Numbered from the stretch's first letter, positions 36,905 through 47,109 are shown. The stretch: 64,000 nucleotides of DNA from Streptomyces hundungensis (GCF_003627815.1 NZ_CP032698.1:2542001-2606000); one strand, 5' to 3'. Numbers and translations: made by a program. The notes: a model not told the origin generated them from the letters alone.

Positions 36905-36960
36905 GCGCTGCACCCAGGTAAGCACTAACTTTTGGTTAGCGCAACCTGGGTGCAAGCGCT
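36905..36960. promoter_or_regulatory. Large nested palindrome (putative HxlR operator)
   Basis: TGCACCCAGGT (36909-36919) and ACCTGGGTGCA (36944-36954) are exact inverted copies, extended by GCGC ends with one bulged base. Between them lies CTAAC-ttttg-GTTAG. The site is in the divergent gap between the flavodoxin-like and HxlR genes, 11-62 bp before the regulator's start. Confidence 0.7.
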
Positions 36961-36970
36961 GTAGGGGCGT

Positions 36971-37423
36971 ATGCTCGAAGGCATGGATGACATCTCTCCC
37001 GGCGCGGAGCGCACCGCCGGACCCTGCGCCGAGGCCGCCGACGCCGCCGACGCGGACCTGGCGTTCAACGTGTTCGCCAAGGCCTGCCCGTCCCGGCGCA
37101 CGCTGGAGGACGTCACCGGGCGCTGGGGCAGCCTGACGCTGGGCGCGCTGTACGAGGGGAGCCTGCGCTTCAACGAGCTGCGCCGCCGGGTCGACGGCGT
37201 GAGCGAGAAGATGCTCTCCCAGACCCTGCACTCACTGGAGCGCGACGGCCTCGTCCACCGCGAGGCGCAGCCGACCAACCCGCCCCGGGTGGATTACGAA
37301 CTGACCTCGCTGGGGCGCGAGGTGGCCGAACGGCTGCTCTCGCTCATCCACTTCGTGGAAGACCGGATGCCGTCGGTCCTCGACGCGCAGCAGAGTTATG
37401 ACGTGGCGCGCGGGGCCCGCTGA
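36971..37423 (+). CDS. HxlR family winged-helix regulator
   Basis: This 150-residue regulator has the HxlR-type winged helix: [55 protein letters not shown] and [13 protein letters not shown] cysteine (KACPSRR) just before the helix could serve as a redox or electrophile sensor as in YodB/QorR, but that is inference. ATG 36983 (MDDISPG) is an alternative start. Its last 28 bp overlap the end of mutM on the other strand. The palindrome upstream is likely its operator, and the divergent flavodoxin-like gene its target. Confidence 0.87.
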   Translation: MLEGMDDISPGAERTAGPCAEAADAADADLAFNVFAKACPSRRTLEDVTGRWGSLTLGALYEGSLRFNELRRRVDGVSEKMLSQTLHSLERDGLVHREAQPTNPPRVDYELTSLGREVAERLLSLIHFVEDRMPSVLDAQQSYDVARGAR

Positions 37424-38265
37424 CACTTCGGGCAGAAGTAGCTCGACCGGTTCATCCACGCCCGCCTGCGCATGATCGTTCCGCAGCGCCGGCACGGCTC
37501 GCCCTCGCGGCCGTACGCGTCGAGGGAGCGCTCGAAGTAGCCGGACTCCCCGTTGACGTTGACGTAGAGGCTGTCGAAGCTGGTGCCGCCGACCGCGAGC
37601 GCCGCGTTCATCACGTCCCGTGCGTGGCCCAGGAGTTCGACCGCCTTGGGGCGGTTCAGGGTCGCGGTGGGGCGGTCGTAGTGCAGCCGGGCGCGCCAGA
37701 GCGCCTCGTCGGCGTAGATGTTGCCGACCCCGCTGATGAGCGATTGGTCGAGCAGTGCTCGTTTGATCGTGGTGCGCCGCAGCCGCAGCGCCACGAAGAA
37801 GGCCTCGTCGTCGAAGGCGGGGTCCAGCGGATCGCGGGCGATGTGCGCGATGACGTCGGGCAGCCCGTCCTCGCTGCCCATGACGGTGTCGTGCAGCGAG
37901 AGCCCGCCGAAGGTGCGCTGGTCGACGAAGCGCAGTTCGGTGCCCGCGTCGTCCTGGAAGCGCACCCGGATCCGCAGGTGCTTCTCGTCCGGGGCGTCCC
38001 CGGGCTGCACCAGGAGCTGCCCGCTCATTCCGAGGTGCCCGAGCACGGAGGCGTCCGCGTCCGCGAGCGGCAGCCACAGATACTTGCCCCGCCGGTGCGC
38101 GACGCCGAACCGATGGCCCGTGAGCCGGGCCGCGAAGTCCTCGCCCCCGGCCAGGTGGCGGCGGACCGCGCGGGGGTGCAGCACCTCGACCTCGGCCACG
38201 GTGCGCCCGGCCACCCAGCGCTCAAGGCCGCGCCGGACGACTTCGACTTCAGGCAGTTCGGGCAT
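37396..38265 (-). CDS. mutM: Formamidopyrimidine-DNA glycosylase MutM/Fpg
   Basis: This 289-residue glycosylase/AP lyase removes 8-oxoguanine and other oxidised purines. It begins [18 protein letters not shown], with the catalytic Pro2 and Glu3. It contains the helix-two-turn-helix [18 protein letters not shown] and a C-terminal zinc finger [24 protein letters not shown]. The gene follows rnc in the same direction after a terminator-like hairpin and overlaps the end of the HxlR gene by 28 bp. ATG 38265 is the true family start. Confidence 0.97.
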   Translation of the reverse strand: MPELPEVEVVRRGLERWVAGRTVAEVEVLHPRAVRRHLAGGEDFAARLTGHRFGVAHRRGKYLWLPLADADASVLGHLGMSGQLLVQPGDAPDEKHLRIRVRFQDDAGTELRFVDQRTFGGLSLHDTVMGSEDGLPDVIAHIARDPLDPAFDDEAFFVALRLRRTTIKRALLDQSLISGVGNIYADEALWRARLHYDRPTATLNRPKAVELLGHARDVMNAALAVGGTSFDSLYVNVNGESGYFERSLDAYGREGEPCRRCGTIMRRRAWMNRSSYFCPKCQRAPRATS

Positions 38266-38327
38266 GTGCGCAGATTACCTCCGGGCCGGCCGGGCGCTCG
38301 CGGCGGGCCCGGGTGGACGGAAACGGG

Positions 38328-38372
38328 CGAGACCCCCGGTCGGCACCGAGAGGGTGCCGGCCGGGGGTCTCG
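38328..38372 (-). terminator. Terminator after rnc
   Basis: A long stem with one mismatch (CGAGACCCCCGG..CGGCACC pairing with GGTGCCG..CCGGGGGTCTCG) and a GAGAG-type loop lies between rnc and mutM. It could also act as an RNase III processing site. Confidence 0.7.
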
Positions 38373-38385
38373 AAGGAAGAGGCTG

Positions 38386-39195
38386 TCAGGCCGCCGAATC
38401 ACCGGCGGCGGGAGTCGGCGACCCGCCATCGGTCGCGGCGACGGGGAGCTCCGCCCCCGCCTTGGCCCGCTCGTCGGCGTCGGCGCGAATGGCCCGCCAT
38501 GCCGACTCCGCGGCCTGCTGCTCCGCTTCCTTCTTGCTGCGGCCGGTGCCGGTGCCGTACGAGACACCACCGACGCGGGCGGCAGCAGTGAAGGTCTTCT
38601 CGTGGTCGGGTCCGGTCTCGGAGACCAGGTACTCGGGAACGCCGAGCCCTTCGGCCGCCGTCAGCTCCTGGAGACTGGTCTTCCAGTCCAGGCCGGCCCC
38701 GAGGTTCGAGGACTTCTCGATCAGGGGGTCGAACAGCTTGTGGACGAGCGCGGACGCCGCCTCAAGCCCCTGGTCGAGATAGACCGCGCCGATCACCGCT
38801 TCCAGGGTGTCGGCGAGGATGGATGCCTTGTCCCGGCCGCCCGTGCCCTCTTCGCCCCGGCCGAGCCGGATGAAGGAGCCGAGTTCGAGCCCTCGGCCCA
38901 CCTCCGCGAGCGCACGAGAGTTGACCACCGCGGCCCGGAGTTTGGCCAGCTGGCCTTCCGGAAGATCGGGGTGGGTGCGGTACAGCGTGTCCGTGACGAC
39001 CAGACCGAGCACCGAGTCCCCGAGGAACTCCAGCCGCTCATTGGTCGGCAGACCGCCGTTCTCGTACGCGTACGAACGGTGGGTGAGCGCACGCACCAGA
39101 AGGGCGGACTCGAGCTGATACCCGAGCCGCCCTTCCAGAAGCGTGTGGGACGAGGCCGTGTTGTTGTCCGCCTTTTTGGCGTTGGACTCAGACAT
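38386..39195 (-). CDS. rnc: Ribonuclease III (AbsB-type)
   Basis: This 269-residue enzyme cleaves double-stranded RNA in rRNA and mRNA processing. The signature [18 protein letters not shown] is at about residue 52. The catalytic domain runs to residue 165, and the C-terminal dsRNA-binding domain has [13 protein letters not shown] and [19 protein letters not shown]. In S. coelicolor this gene is absB and is needed for normal antibiotic production. ATG 39195 gives [20 protein letters not shown]. It follows rpmF by 19 bp in the DUF177-rpmF-rnc operon. Confidence 0.96.
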   Translation of the reverse strand: MSESNAKKADNNTASSHTLLEGRLGYQLESALLVRALTHRSYAYENGGLPTNERLEFLGDSVLGLVVTDTLYRTHPDLPEGQLAKLRAAVVNSRALAEVGRGLELGSFIRLGRGEEGTGGRDKASILADTLEAVIGAVYLDQGLEAASALVHKLFDPLIEKSSNLGAGLDWKTSLQELTAAEGLGVPEYLVSETGPDHEKTFTAAARVGGVSYGTGTGRSKKEAEQQAAESAWRAIRADADERAKAGAELPVAATDGGSPTPAAGDSAA

Positions 39196-39214
39196 CGGGC
39201 CTCTCACCAGCCGC

Positions 39215-39388
39215 TCAGACCTCGAGGACCTGGCGCTTGTTGTAGGTGCCGCAGCTCGGGCACGCGATGTGCTGGAGCTTCGGCTCATGGCAGCGCTCGC
39301 ACGCAACCAGGGTGGGGACCGCAGCCTTCCACTGCGACCGGCGGTGGCGCGTGTTGCTGCGCGACATCTTCCGCTTCGGAACAGCCAC
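39215..39388 (-). CDS. rpmF: 50S ribosomal protein L32
   Basis: This 57-residue L32 is below the length of most gene-finder cut-offs but unmistakable: [17 protein letters not shown], then [18 protein letters not shown]. The two CxxC pairs mean this is the zinc-binding (C+) form, not the zinc-independent paralogue that Streptomyces express under Zur control. GTG 39388 follows AGGAGAAGTAGCC. The stop of the YceD/DUF177 gene is two bases upstream and rnc follows, an arrangement conserved widely in bacteria. Confidence 0.96.
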   Translation of the reverse strand: MAVPKRKMSRSNTRHRRSQWKAAVPTLVACERCHEPKLQHIACPSCGTYNKRQVLEV

Positions 39389-39390
39389 GG

Positions 39391-40038
39391 CTACTTCTCC
39401 TGCTTCTCGGCGGCATCCTGCACGTCAGACGCAGTGCCGCTCATGTTGTCCTTCTCGCCGTCCTGGATGGTCCCGGCGAGTCCCTGCAATGCCGCCCAAC
39501 GAATGTCGACGGCGTCATGGTGGTGGTCCGGGTCGTCCGCCAGGCTCGCTCCGCATTCGGAACACAGCCCCGGGCAGTCCTCCCGGCACACCGGCTGCAT
39601 CGGCAGTGCGAGCACTACCGCGTCACGCAGCAAAGGCTCGAGGTCGAACATGCCGTCCTCGAGCGGAATCATGTCCTCGTCGTCCTCGGCATCGTCGTCC
39701 GCGGCTGCCTTGTGGCGGCCCCGGTCGTCGGTGTCGGGGTACGAGAACATTTCCTGGAAGTCCACTTCAACGTCCTGCTGAAGCGGCTCCAGACACCTTA
39801 CGCACTCCCCGTCGGCCGATGCACGGGCGGTGCCTGTGACAAGCACCCCTTCCATGACCGACTCCAGGCGGAGCTCGATGTCCACGGGCCTGCCCTCGGG
39901 CACGTGGATGACTTCGGCGATGCCGAGGTCCTTGGGGGCCTCCACGGTGCGGGAGAGCCGCTGGAGCGCACCGGGACGCCGTCCCAGCTCGTGTGTGTCG
40001 AACACGAGGGGATTGCGGTGGTCGAGGCGCGTGCTCAG
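39391..40038 (-). CDS. YceD/DUF177 family protein, apparent CTG start
   Basis: This ~215-residue protein belongs to the YceD/DUF177 family, which is linked to rRNA or ribosome biogenesis by its constant place before rpmF. Its core is [20 protein letters not shown] at the N-terminus and [21 protein letters not shown] second Cys cluster follows ([19 protein letters not shown]). The conserved N-terminus requires translation from about 40038, where the codon is CTG, preceded by AGGAAGAGCC. The next in-frame GTG (40005) would remove the conserved RLDHRNPLV. It is the first gene of the rpmF-rnc operon. Confidence 0.87.
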   Translation of the reverse strand: MSTRLDHRNPLVFDTHELGRRPGALQRLSRTVEAPKDLGIAEVIHVPEGRPVDIELRLESVMEGVLVTGTARASADGECVRCLEPLQQDVEVDFQEMFSYPDTDDRGRHKAAADDDAEDDEDMIPLEDGMFDLEPLLRDAVVLALPMQPVCREDCPGLCSECGASLADDPDHHHDAVDIRWAALQGLAGTIQDGEKDNMSGTASDVQDAAEKQEK

Positions 40039-40225
40039 GGCTCTTCCTGCTTTCGAGATCGTGGAGTGGCTGCCACCGGCTTCGCGCAGCGAATCGGGCA
40101 GCTTGGATCGCGGACGTACGCGCGACCGAAGAACCAGGATACTGGACCGGCCGCGATAGACCCAATCCGGTCCTGTTCCCCCTCTTCTCTTCTCTCTCCG
40201 CCCCGACCGTCCGGGCCCCGGACCG

Positions 40226-41320
40226 CTACGGGCGGTGCTGCCCCCGGCCCTGCTCGTAGGCGCGCAGCTGATCCAGGTCGATCATGCTGGTGTCGAAGAG
40301 GCTCGTCTCGTCGAGCGCGGCCTGCTGCGGCTGGTGCTGGGACGGCACCCCGTACTGCTGCCCGGCCTCGGGAGCGGCGTACTGCTGGTGCCCGCCCTGG
40401 TCATAGGCGTAGGGATCCTGCTGCCCGTATCCGTACTGCGCGTACTGCTCCTGCTGCTGGGGCTGCTGATAGCCGTACGGGTCATGCTGTTGCGGCTGCT
40501 GGTAGCCGTAGGGGTCGTAGGCCTGGGGCTGCTGCTGGGCCGGGATGTGCGGCTCGGCGGCGGCGGCGTGCGCGGCAGCGGGTTCGGGCTCGGCCAGTTC
40601 GGCGAGGCCGGCCAGGTAGTCGGCGTCGCTGGTGTGCTGGTGCAGGCCGCCCGCCGCGTCCTGGGCGGCCATGTGCGCGCCCAGTTCGTCGGAGGCGGTC
40701 CGGCCGTGCAGCTTCTGGCGGCCTCGGCCGACCGCTTCGAGGGTCTTGGCGAGCACCGCCTCGAAGGCGCCGAGCTTGGCGTCGACGTACTCGTCCGCGC
40801 GGTGGATCAGCGTCCCCGGGTCGGCGCTGTACTCGGGGGCGTCCTCGTCGGACCGGCCCTCCGCGTCCAGGCCGGGGCCGCGGCCGAGCAGCTTCTCGCG
40901 GCCGCGGTCGACCGAGCCGATGGTCTTGGTGAGGACGACCTCGAAGTTCGCGAGCTTGGAGTCGACGTAGTCGTCGGCCTCGGCGCGGATCTCCTCGGCC
41001 TCCCGGCGGGCCTCGTCCAGGATGCGGTCCGCCTCGTCCTGGGACTGGCGGGCGACCGCGGTGTCGGAGATCAGCGTGCCGCGCTGGGCGTGCGCGGACT
41101 CGATGATCCGCTCGGCCTCCTGGCGGGCCTGCTCGACCAGCTGCTCCCGGCCGCCGATCAGCTCCTGGGCCTGGGCGAGCGAGCCGGGCAGGGCCTGGCG
41201 CACCTCATCCAGCATCGCGAGGAGGTCGGCGCGGTTGACCACGCACGAGGCCGACATGGGCATGGACCGGGCGCTGCCGACCACCTCGACGATCTCGTCG
41301 AGCTTCTTCTGCACGTCCAC
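40226..41320 (-). CDS. SepIVA/DivIVA-like septum-associated coiled-coil protein
   Basis: This 364-residue protein has an N-terminal DivIVA-like coiled-coil region (MDVQKKLDEIVEVVGSARSM, then LVEQARQEAERIIESAHAQR and ILDEARREAEEIRAEADDYV). Two later DxVD-KL repeats follow (YVDSKLANFEVVLTKT and YVDAKLGAFEAVLAKT). A Gln/Tyr/Pro-rich tail repeats DPYGYQQPQQ twice. The position before coaD/rsmD and near rnc and mutM matches the mycobacterial SepIVA locus, whose product acts in septation. The same role here is inferred. GTG 41320 or 41314 may be used. The tail may be disordered or promote clustering. Confidence 0.8.
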   Translation of the reverse strand: MDVQKKLDEIVEVVGSARSMPMSASCVVNRADLLAMLDEVRQALPGSLAQAQELIGGREQLVEQARQEAERIIESAHAQRGTLISDTAVARQSQDEADRILDEARREAEEIRAEADDYVDSKLANFEVVLTKTIGSVDRGREKLLGRGPGLDAEGRSDEDAPEYSADPGTLIHRADEYVDAKLGAFEAVLAKTLEAVGRGRQKLHGRTASDELGAHMAAQDAAGGLHQHTSDADYLAGLAELAEPEPAAAHAAAAEPHIPAQQQPQAYDPYGYQQPQQHDPYGYQQPQQQEQYAQYGYGQQDPYAYDQGGHQQYAAPEAGQQYGVPSQHQPQQAALDETSLFDTSMIDLDQLRAYEQGRGQHRP

Positions 41321-41439
41321 CGATGATCGCCACTCTTCTCATGGATGGGAGACGGACGGGACGACTGTAAGGCCAGTCGGCGCCCGCCCGACACCGGGTG
41401 ACGCACCGTCAGTGCTCGGCTCGGCGACCGCTCAGCGGC

Positions 41440-42542
<1,103 letters not shown>

Positions 42543-42590
42543 CTCAGTCCTTGTCGGTGTCCGTGGGGCGGATGTGCTCGCCCCAGTCTC

Positions 42591-44813
42591 TCAGCCCTTG
42601 TCGAGGTACTGCTCGCGGTCCTTGTCGAGCAGGGCGTCCAGGGCCGTGCGCAGGGCCGGCAGGTGGTCGAGGTCCGGGTCCTCGGCGACGACCGCGACGG
42701 CCTCCTCGCGGGCGGCGGCGATGACCTCCTCGTCGTCGATCACGGTGAGCATCCGCAGCGAGGAGCGCACCCCGGACTGGGCCTGGCCGAGCACATCGCC
42801 CTCGCGGCGCTGTTCGAGGTCGATGCGGGAGAGCTCGAAGCCGTCGAGGGTGGAGGCGACGGCGTTGAGCCTGGCCCGCGCCGGGCTCGCCTCCGGCATC
42901 TCGGTGACGAGCAGACACAGGCCCGGGGCGGAGCCACGGCCCACGCGGCCGCGCAGCTGGTGGAGCTGGGAGACGCCGAACCGGTCGGCGTCCATGATCA
43001 CCATCGCGGTGGCGTTCGGCACGTTCACGCCGACCTCGATGACGGTGGTGGCGACCAGCACATCGACCTCGCCGGCGCCGAACCGGCGCATCACGTCGTC
43101 CTTGTCGTCGGGCTGCATCCTGCCGTGCAGGATTTCGGTGCGCAGCCCCTGGAGCGGCCCCTTGGAGAGCTGCTCGGCGATCTCGATGACGGCGAGCGGC
43201 GGCCGCTTGTCGGCGGTCTCGGCCTCCTCGGCCTTCTTCTTGCCCTTGGCGGTCTTCTTCTCGTCGGCGTCCTCGGCGGCATCCCCGATGCGGGGGCACA
43301 CGACGTACGCCTGGTGGCCCTTGTCGACCTCCTCGCGGACCCGCTCCCAGGCGCGGGCCAGGAAGTGCGGCTTGTCCTGGGCGGGCACGACATGGCTGGC
43401 GATGGGCGAGCGCCCGGCGGGCAGTTGGTCGAGGACCGAGGTCTCCAGGTCACCGAAGACCGTCATGGCGACCGTGCGCGGGATGGGCGTGGCCGTCATG
43501 ACGAGCAGATGCGGGGGCTGCTTGCCCTTGCCGCGCAGCGCGTCGCGCTGTTCCACGCCGAAGCGGTGCTGTTCGTCGACGACGACCAGGCCCAGGTCGT
43601 GGAAGCGCACCTTGTCCTCGATGAGGGCGTGGGTGCCGATGACCAGGCCCGCCTCGCCGGTGACCAGGTCGAGCAGGGCCTGGCGCCGGGCGGGCATCCC
43701 CATGGAGCCGGTGAGCAGCACGACCTTGGTGCCCAGCTCGGCGCCGCCCAGCATGCCGCCCTGCGCGAGCTCGCCCATCATCTCGGTGATCGAGCGGTGG
43801 TGCTGCTGGGCGAGGACCTCGGTGGGGGCGAGCATCGCGGCCTGCCCGCCGGAGTCGACGACGGCGAGCATGGCGCGCAGCGCGACCATCGTCTTCCCGC
43901 TGCCGACCTCGCCCTGGAGCAGCCGGTGCATGGGGTGTTCGGTGGCCAGGTCGTGGAAGATCTCCTTGGAGACCGTCTCCTGGCCCTCGGTGAGGGTGAA
44001 GGGGAGCTTGGCGTCGAAGGCGTCGAGCAGGCCGCCGGGGACCGGTCGCCTTGCCACGGCCGGGAGTTGACCGTCCGCATGGCGGCGGCGGGCGAGCGCC
44101 ACCTGGAGGACGAAGGCCTCGTCCCACTTCAGGCGCTGACGCGCGTCCTCGATGTCGGCCCTGGTGGCCGGCCGGTGCACCTTGAGGAGGGCCTCGGGCA
44201 GCGAGACGAAGCCGCGCCCCTCGCGCAGGGCGTCGGGGAGCGGGTCGACGGCCTCTTGGGCGCTGGGCAGGACCGCGTCGATCGCCTTGGCGATCTTCCA
44301 GGACTCCAGGCCCTTGCAGGCCGGGTAGATCGGGATCAGGGCGCCCGCCCAGGAGTCGACGTCCACGGCGTCGTCGCCCTCGGCCGCGTCCGCGCCGAGC
44401 TTGGCGTAGGTGGGGTGGGCGAGCTGCATGCGCCGGTTGAACATCGACACCTTGCCGGCGAACATCGCCCGGCTGCCGGGCAGCAGTTCCTTGTGGGGCT
44501 TGTGGATGCCGCGCCCGAAGAAGACCAGCTGGAGCCGGCCGCTGCCGTCGGTGATGGTGATCTCCAGGCGCTGGCCGCGCCCTCCGTTGAAGGTGTGCAC
44601 CCGCGCGTCGGCGACCTGGGCGACGACCGTGACGTCCTCGTCCAGGGGCAGCTCGGCCAGCTTGGTGAGCTGGCCCCGCTCCTCGTACCGCCGCGGGTAG
44701 TGGTGCAGGAGGTCGCCGACCGTGTGCAGGTCGAGGTGGTCGGCCATCACCTTCGCGGTGGGTCCGCCGAGCAGCTTCTTCAGTGGTTCTTCGAGCGCAG
44801 GCACGCGATCCAT
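42591..44813 (-). CDS. recG: ATP-dependent DNA helicase RecG
   Basis: This 740-residue helicase remodels stalled replication forks and Holliday junctions. An N-terminal wedge/OB domain (DLLHHYPRRYEERGQ, DGSGRLQLVFFGRGIHKPHK) is followed by helicase motifs: GEVGSGKTMVAL (Walker A), VVVDEQHRFGV (DExQ type), MTATPIPRTVAM and the TRG-like region QLHQLRGRVGRGSAPGLCLLV. A Lys/Glu-rich insertion (EKKTAKGKKKAEEAETADKR) interrupts the helicase core and is common in Streptomyces. ATG 44813 gives MDRVPALEEPLKKLLGG. The frame stays open far upstream, but that part is not RecG. Confidence 0.97.
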   Translation of the reverse strand: MDRVPALEEPLKKLLGGPTAKVMADHLDLHTVGDLLHHYPRRYEERGQLTKLAELPLDEDVTVVAQVADARVHTFNGGRGQRLEITITDGSGRLQLVFFGRGIHKPHKELLPGSRAMFAGKVSMFNRRMQLAHPTYAKLGADAAEGDDAVDVDSWAGALIPIYPACKGLESWKIAKAIDAVLPSAQEAVDPLPDALREGRGFVSLPEALLKVHRPATRADIEDARQRLKWDEAFVLQVALARRRHADGQLPAVARRPVPGGLLDAFDAKLPFTLTEGQETVSKEIFHDLATEHPMHRLLQGEVGSGKTMVALRAMLAVVDSGGQAAMLAPTEVLAQQHHRSITEMMGELAQGGMLGGAELGTKVVLLTGSMGMPARRQALLDLVTGEAGLVIGTHALIEDKVRFHDLGLVVVDEQHRFGVEQRDALRGKGKQPPHLLVMTATPIPRTVAMTVFGDLETSVLDQLPAGRSPIASHVVPAQDKPHFLARAWERVREEVDKGHQAYVVCPRIGDAAEDADEKKTAKGKKKAEEAETADKRPPLAVIEIAEQLSKGPLQGLRTEILHGRMQPDDKDDVMRRFGAGEVDVLVATTVIEVGVNVPNATAMVIMDADRFGVSQLHQLRGRVGRGSAPGLCLLVTEMPEASPARARLNAVASTLDGFELSRIDLEQRREGDVLGQAQSGVRSSLRMLTVIDDEEVIAAAREEAVAVVAEDPDLDHLPALRTALDALLDKDREQYLDKG

Positions 44814-44959
44814 TGCACACCACGGGACTGACAGCCCGCCAAAGCCTGTGGACAACCCCTGCTCACCCCCGCGCCGCCGGCCCGAGGACGGGCCCGGTCG
44901 GCCGGGGCCCGCGGGCACACCGCCGACCACCTCAACGGCCGCCCCCGCCAAGGGAGTTG

Positions 44960-46573
44960 CTACTCCACGCCGATGAAGAGCGGGACCCCTTGATGGCCGC
45001 CCTCGTACACGACGGTGTCCACCGCCAGGTGGGCCTTGCTGACATGGGCTTCGAGCGTGGCGGCCAGTCCCGGCGGGACGTCGGCGGACAGGACCAGGGT
45101 GACCAGTTCGCCGCCCGCCGCCAGCATCCGGTCGAGGACGGTACGGGCGGTGCCGGCGAGGTCCTGGCCGATGACGACCACGTCGCCGTCGATCAGGCCG
45201 AGGACGTCCCCGGCCTGGCAGACACCGGCCATCGTCCACGACTGCCGTTCGGCGACGGCCAGTTCGGCGTGCCGGGTAGCGCCGGCCGCGGAGGTCATGG
45301 CCACGACGTCCTCGTCGAAGCGCCGCTCGGGGGCGTGCACGGCGAGCGCCGCGAGGCCCTGGACGGCGGCCCTGGTCGGGATGAGCGCGACCCGGATCCC
45401 CTCGGCCCTGGCCTGCTCGACGGCGGCCGCGGCCGTGTGGCGCAGCTCGGCGTCGTTGGGGAGCAGCACCACCTCGCGGGCGTGCGCGCGCCGGATCGCC
45501 TCGACGAGCTCCCCGCTGGCCGGGGCCTCGCCCGGGCGGGTCAGCACGGTCGTGGCGCCGGCCTCGGCGCAGAGCGCGGCCAGCCCCTCGCCGGGCACGA
45601 CGGCGACGACGGCCCGCTGGACCTGTTCCTTGGGCGGCTCGACGGCGGCCTGCTGCGCGAAGTGCGTGATGCGGATCCGGTAGGGCCGGCCCGCCTCGAC
45701 CGCGGCCTCCACGGCGGCCCCCGCGTCGTCGACGTGGACGTGGACGTTCCAGAGCCCGTCGCCGCCGACGATCACCAGCGAGTCGCCGAGCCGGTCGAGC
45801 CGGGCCCGCAGCCGGTCCACGGCCGCGTCGTCGGCCTCCAGGAGGTGGATCACCTCGAAGGCCGGGCCCGTCGCGGCGGGCTCGGCCGGGCAGTCCTGCG
45901 CGGGCCCCGGCACCGGCACCGGGGCCTCGCCACGCACCACCGGGGCCTCGCCGGAGAGCGCCTGGACCAGGGCGCCGAGCACCGTCACCAGGCCCCGCCC
46001 GCCCGCGTCCACGACGCCGGCCCGGCCGAGGGCGGCGAGCTGGGAGGGCGTCGCGTCCAGGGCCGCGCGAGCGCCCGCGTAGGCGGCCTGGGCCACCGCC
46101 GCGGGGGTGCCGTCGGCGCTCTCGGCCGCCTTCGCGGCGGCGGTGGCCACGGTCAGGACGGTGCCCTCGACGGGGTGGGCGACCGCCAGATAGGCCGCAG
46201 CCGCGGCCCTGCCCAGGGCCTTGGCGAGATCGCCGTCGCCCGCCGCGACGACCTCGGCCATGCCCCGCAGGAGCTGGGCCAGGATCGTGCCGGAGTTGCC
46301 GCGGGCGCCGATCAGCGCGCCGTGCGCCATGGCCCGTACGACATCGGCGGTGGGCGGGACGCCGTCGTACACGGGCGGTTCGGGGTAGGCCGCGAAGACC
46401 GCCTCGACGGCCTGCGCCGCGGACTCCATCGTCAGGTAGAGGTTGGTGCCGGTGTCCCCGTCCGCGACCGGATACACGTTGATCGCGTCGATCGCCTCGC
46501 GGTCCCGGCCCAGCGCGTCCAGCGCCAGCGCGCACCAGCCGCGTACCGCGACGGCATCGAGGGTCTGCGGCAC
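44960..46573 (-). CDS. DAK2-domain protein (YloV/FakA-like)
   Basis: This 537-residue protein has an N-terminal DAK2 (dihydroxyacetone kinase-like L) domain with INVYPVADGDTGTNLYLTM and AHGALIGARGNSGTILAQLL, followed by a DegV-related C-terminal region (VVLLPNDAELRHTAAAAVEQ, VHAPERRFDEDVVAM). In Gram-positive bacteria such proteins (FakA) phosphorylate fatty acids bound to FakB. Here FakB is not nearby, so the substrate is open. GTG 46573 follows AGGAGGACCACCAG. It diverges from rpmB across a 254-bp regulatory region. Confidence 0.85.
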   Translation of the reverse strand: MPQTLDAVAVRGWCALALDALGRDREAIDAINVYPVADGDTGTNLYLTMESAAQAVEAVFAAYPEPPVYDGVPPTADVVRAMAHGALIGARGNSGTILAQLLRGMAEVVAAGDGDLAKALGRAAAAAYLAVAHPVEGTVLTVATAAAKAAESADGTPAAVAQAAYAGARAALDATPSQLAALGRAGVVDAGGRGLVTVLGALVQALSGEAPVVRGEAPVPVPGPAQDCPAEPAATGPAFEVIHLLEADDAAVDRLRARLDRLGDSLVIVGGDGLWNVHVHVDDAGAAVEAAVEAGRPYRIRITHFAQQAAVEPPKEQVQRAVVAVVPGEGLAALCAEAGATTVLTRPGEAPASGELVEAIRRAHAREVVLLPNDAELRHTAAAAVEQARAEGIRVALIPTRAAVQGLAALAVHAPERRFDEDVVAMTSAAGATRHAELAVAERQSWTMAGVCQAGDVLGLIDGDVVVIGQDLAGTARTVLDRMLAAGGELVTLVLSADVPPGLAATLEAHVSKAHLAVDTVVYEGGHQGVPLFIGVE

Positions 46574-46751
46574 CTGGTGGTCCTCCTTGCGGGCGGCGAG
46601 CGGTTGAAGCGCAGGGTAGACCCGGTGGCGGCCGGGTCCGGGGGCCGGGGCGGGGGCGGCCGAGACCGTGGTAGTTTCGTATCTCCGGAGCAGGCGTTGT
46701 ATGCTGCTTCGGTTGCCCGGCGAGAGTCGGGTCAATTCCCCCGGCAAGCCA

Positions 46752-46812
46752 CTTCAGATCTCTGATTCCGGTGCGCCGGATTTCACTGTAAGTGCATTTA
46801 ATGCATCTGAAG
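46752..46812 (+). promoter_or_regulatory. Putative structured 5' leader of rpmB
   Basis: CTTCAGAT (46752-46759) pairs with ATCTGAAG (46805-46812), enclosing two small hairpins, TCCGG-tgcg-CCGGA and TGCAT-tta-ATGCA. This three-stem arrangement ends seven bases before the GGAG ribosome site of rpmB and could regulate L28 synthesis. A probable promoter -10 TATGCT lies near 46696. Confidence 0.5.
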
Positions 46813-46827
46813 CTTTTGGAGTGACCC

Positions 46828-47013
46828 GTGGCTGCCAACTGCGACGTCTGCGGCAAGGGGCCGAGCTTCGGCAACAACATTTCGCACTCGCACCGCCGTA
46901 CGTCCCGTCGCTGGAACCCGAACATCCAGCGCGTGCGTGCCGTGGTCGGTCGGACGCCGAAGCGGCTCAACGTCTGCACCTCGTGCATCAAGGCCGGCAA
47001 GGTCTCGCGCTAA
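46828..47013 (+). CDS. rpmB: 50S ribosomal protein L28
   Basis: This 61-residue L28 reads [20 protein letters not shown], then [19 protein letters not shown] and [15 protein letters not shown]. Two CxxC pairs (CDVC, CTSC) mark it as the zinc-binding C+ form. GTG 46828 follows GGAG. It is one of the few plus-strand genes of the window and is transcribed divergently from the DAK2 gene, with a likely structured leader and a strong terminator after it. Confidence 0.97.
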   Translation: MAANCDVCGKGPSFGNNISHSHRRTSRRWNPNIQRVRAVVGRTPKRLNVCTSCIKAGKVSR

Positions 47014-47053
47014 TTGCGACGTCTGTCGTAGCGCAGCCCCTGCGGTTGCCTTG

Positions 47054-47086
47054 AAAAGCCGGTCCACCTCGGTGGACCGGCTTTTT
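47054..47086. terminator. Bidirectional intrinsic terminator after rpmB
   Basis: AAAAGCCGGTCCACC (47054-47068) pairs with GGTGGACCGGCTTTT (47071-47085), with a T run on both strands. It serves rpmB and the convergent thiD gene. It is the most classical intrinsic terminator in the window. Confidence 0.9.
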
Positions 47087-47109
47087 GCCGTACCCGGGCG
47101 CCCTCCCCG

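Noticed and set aside
44820..47000. Upstream extension of the recG frame
   Set aside because: RecG begins at ATG 44813. The open frame before it is the shadow of the DAK2 gene.
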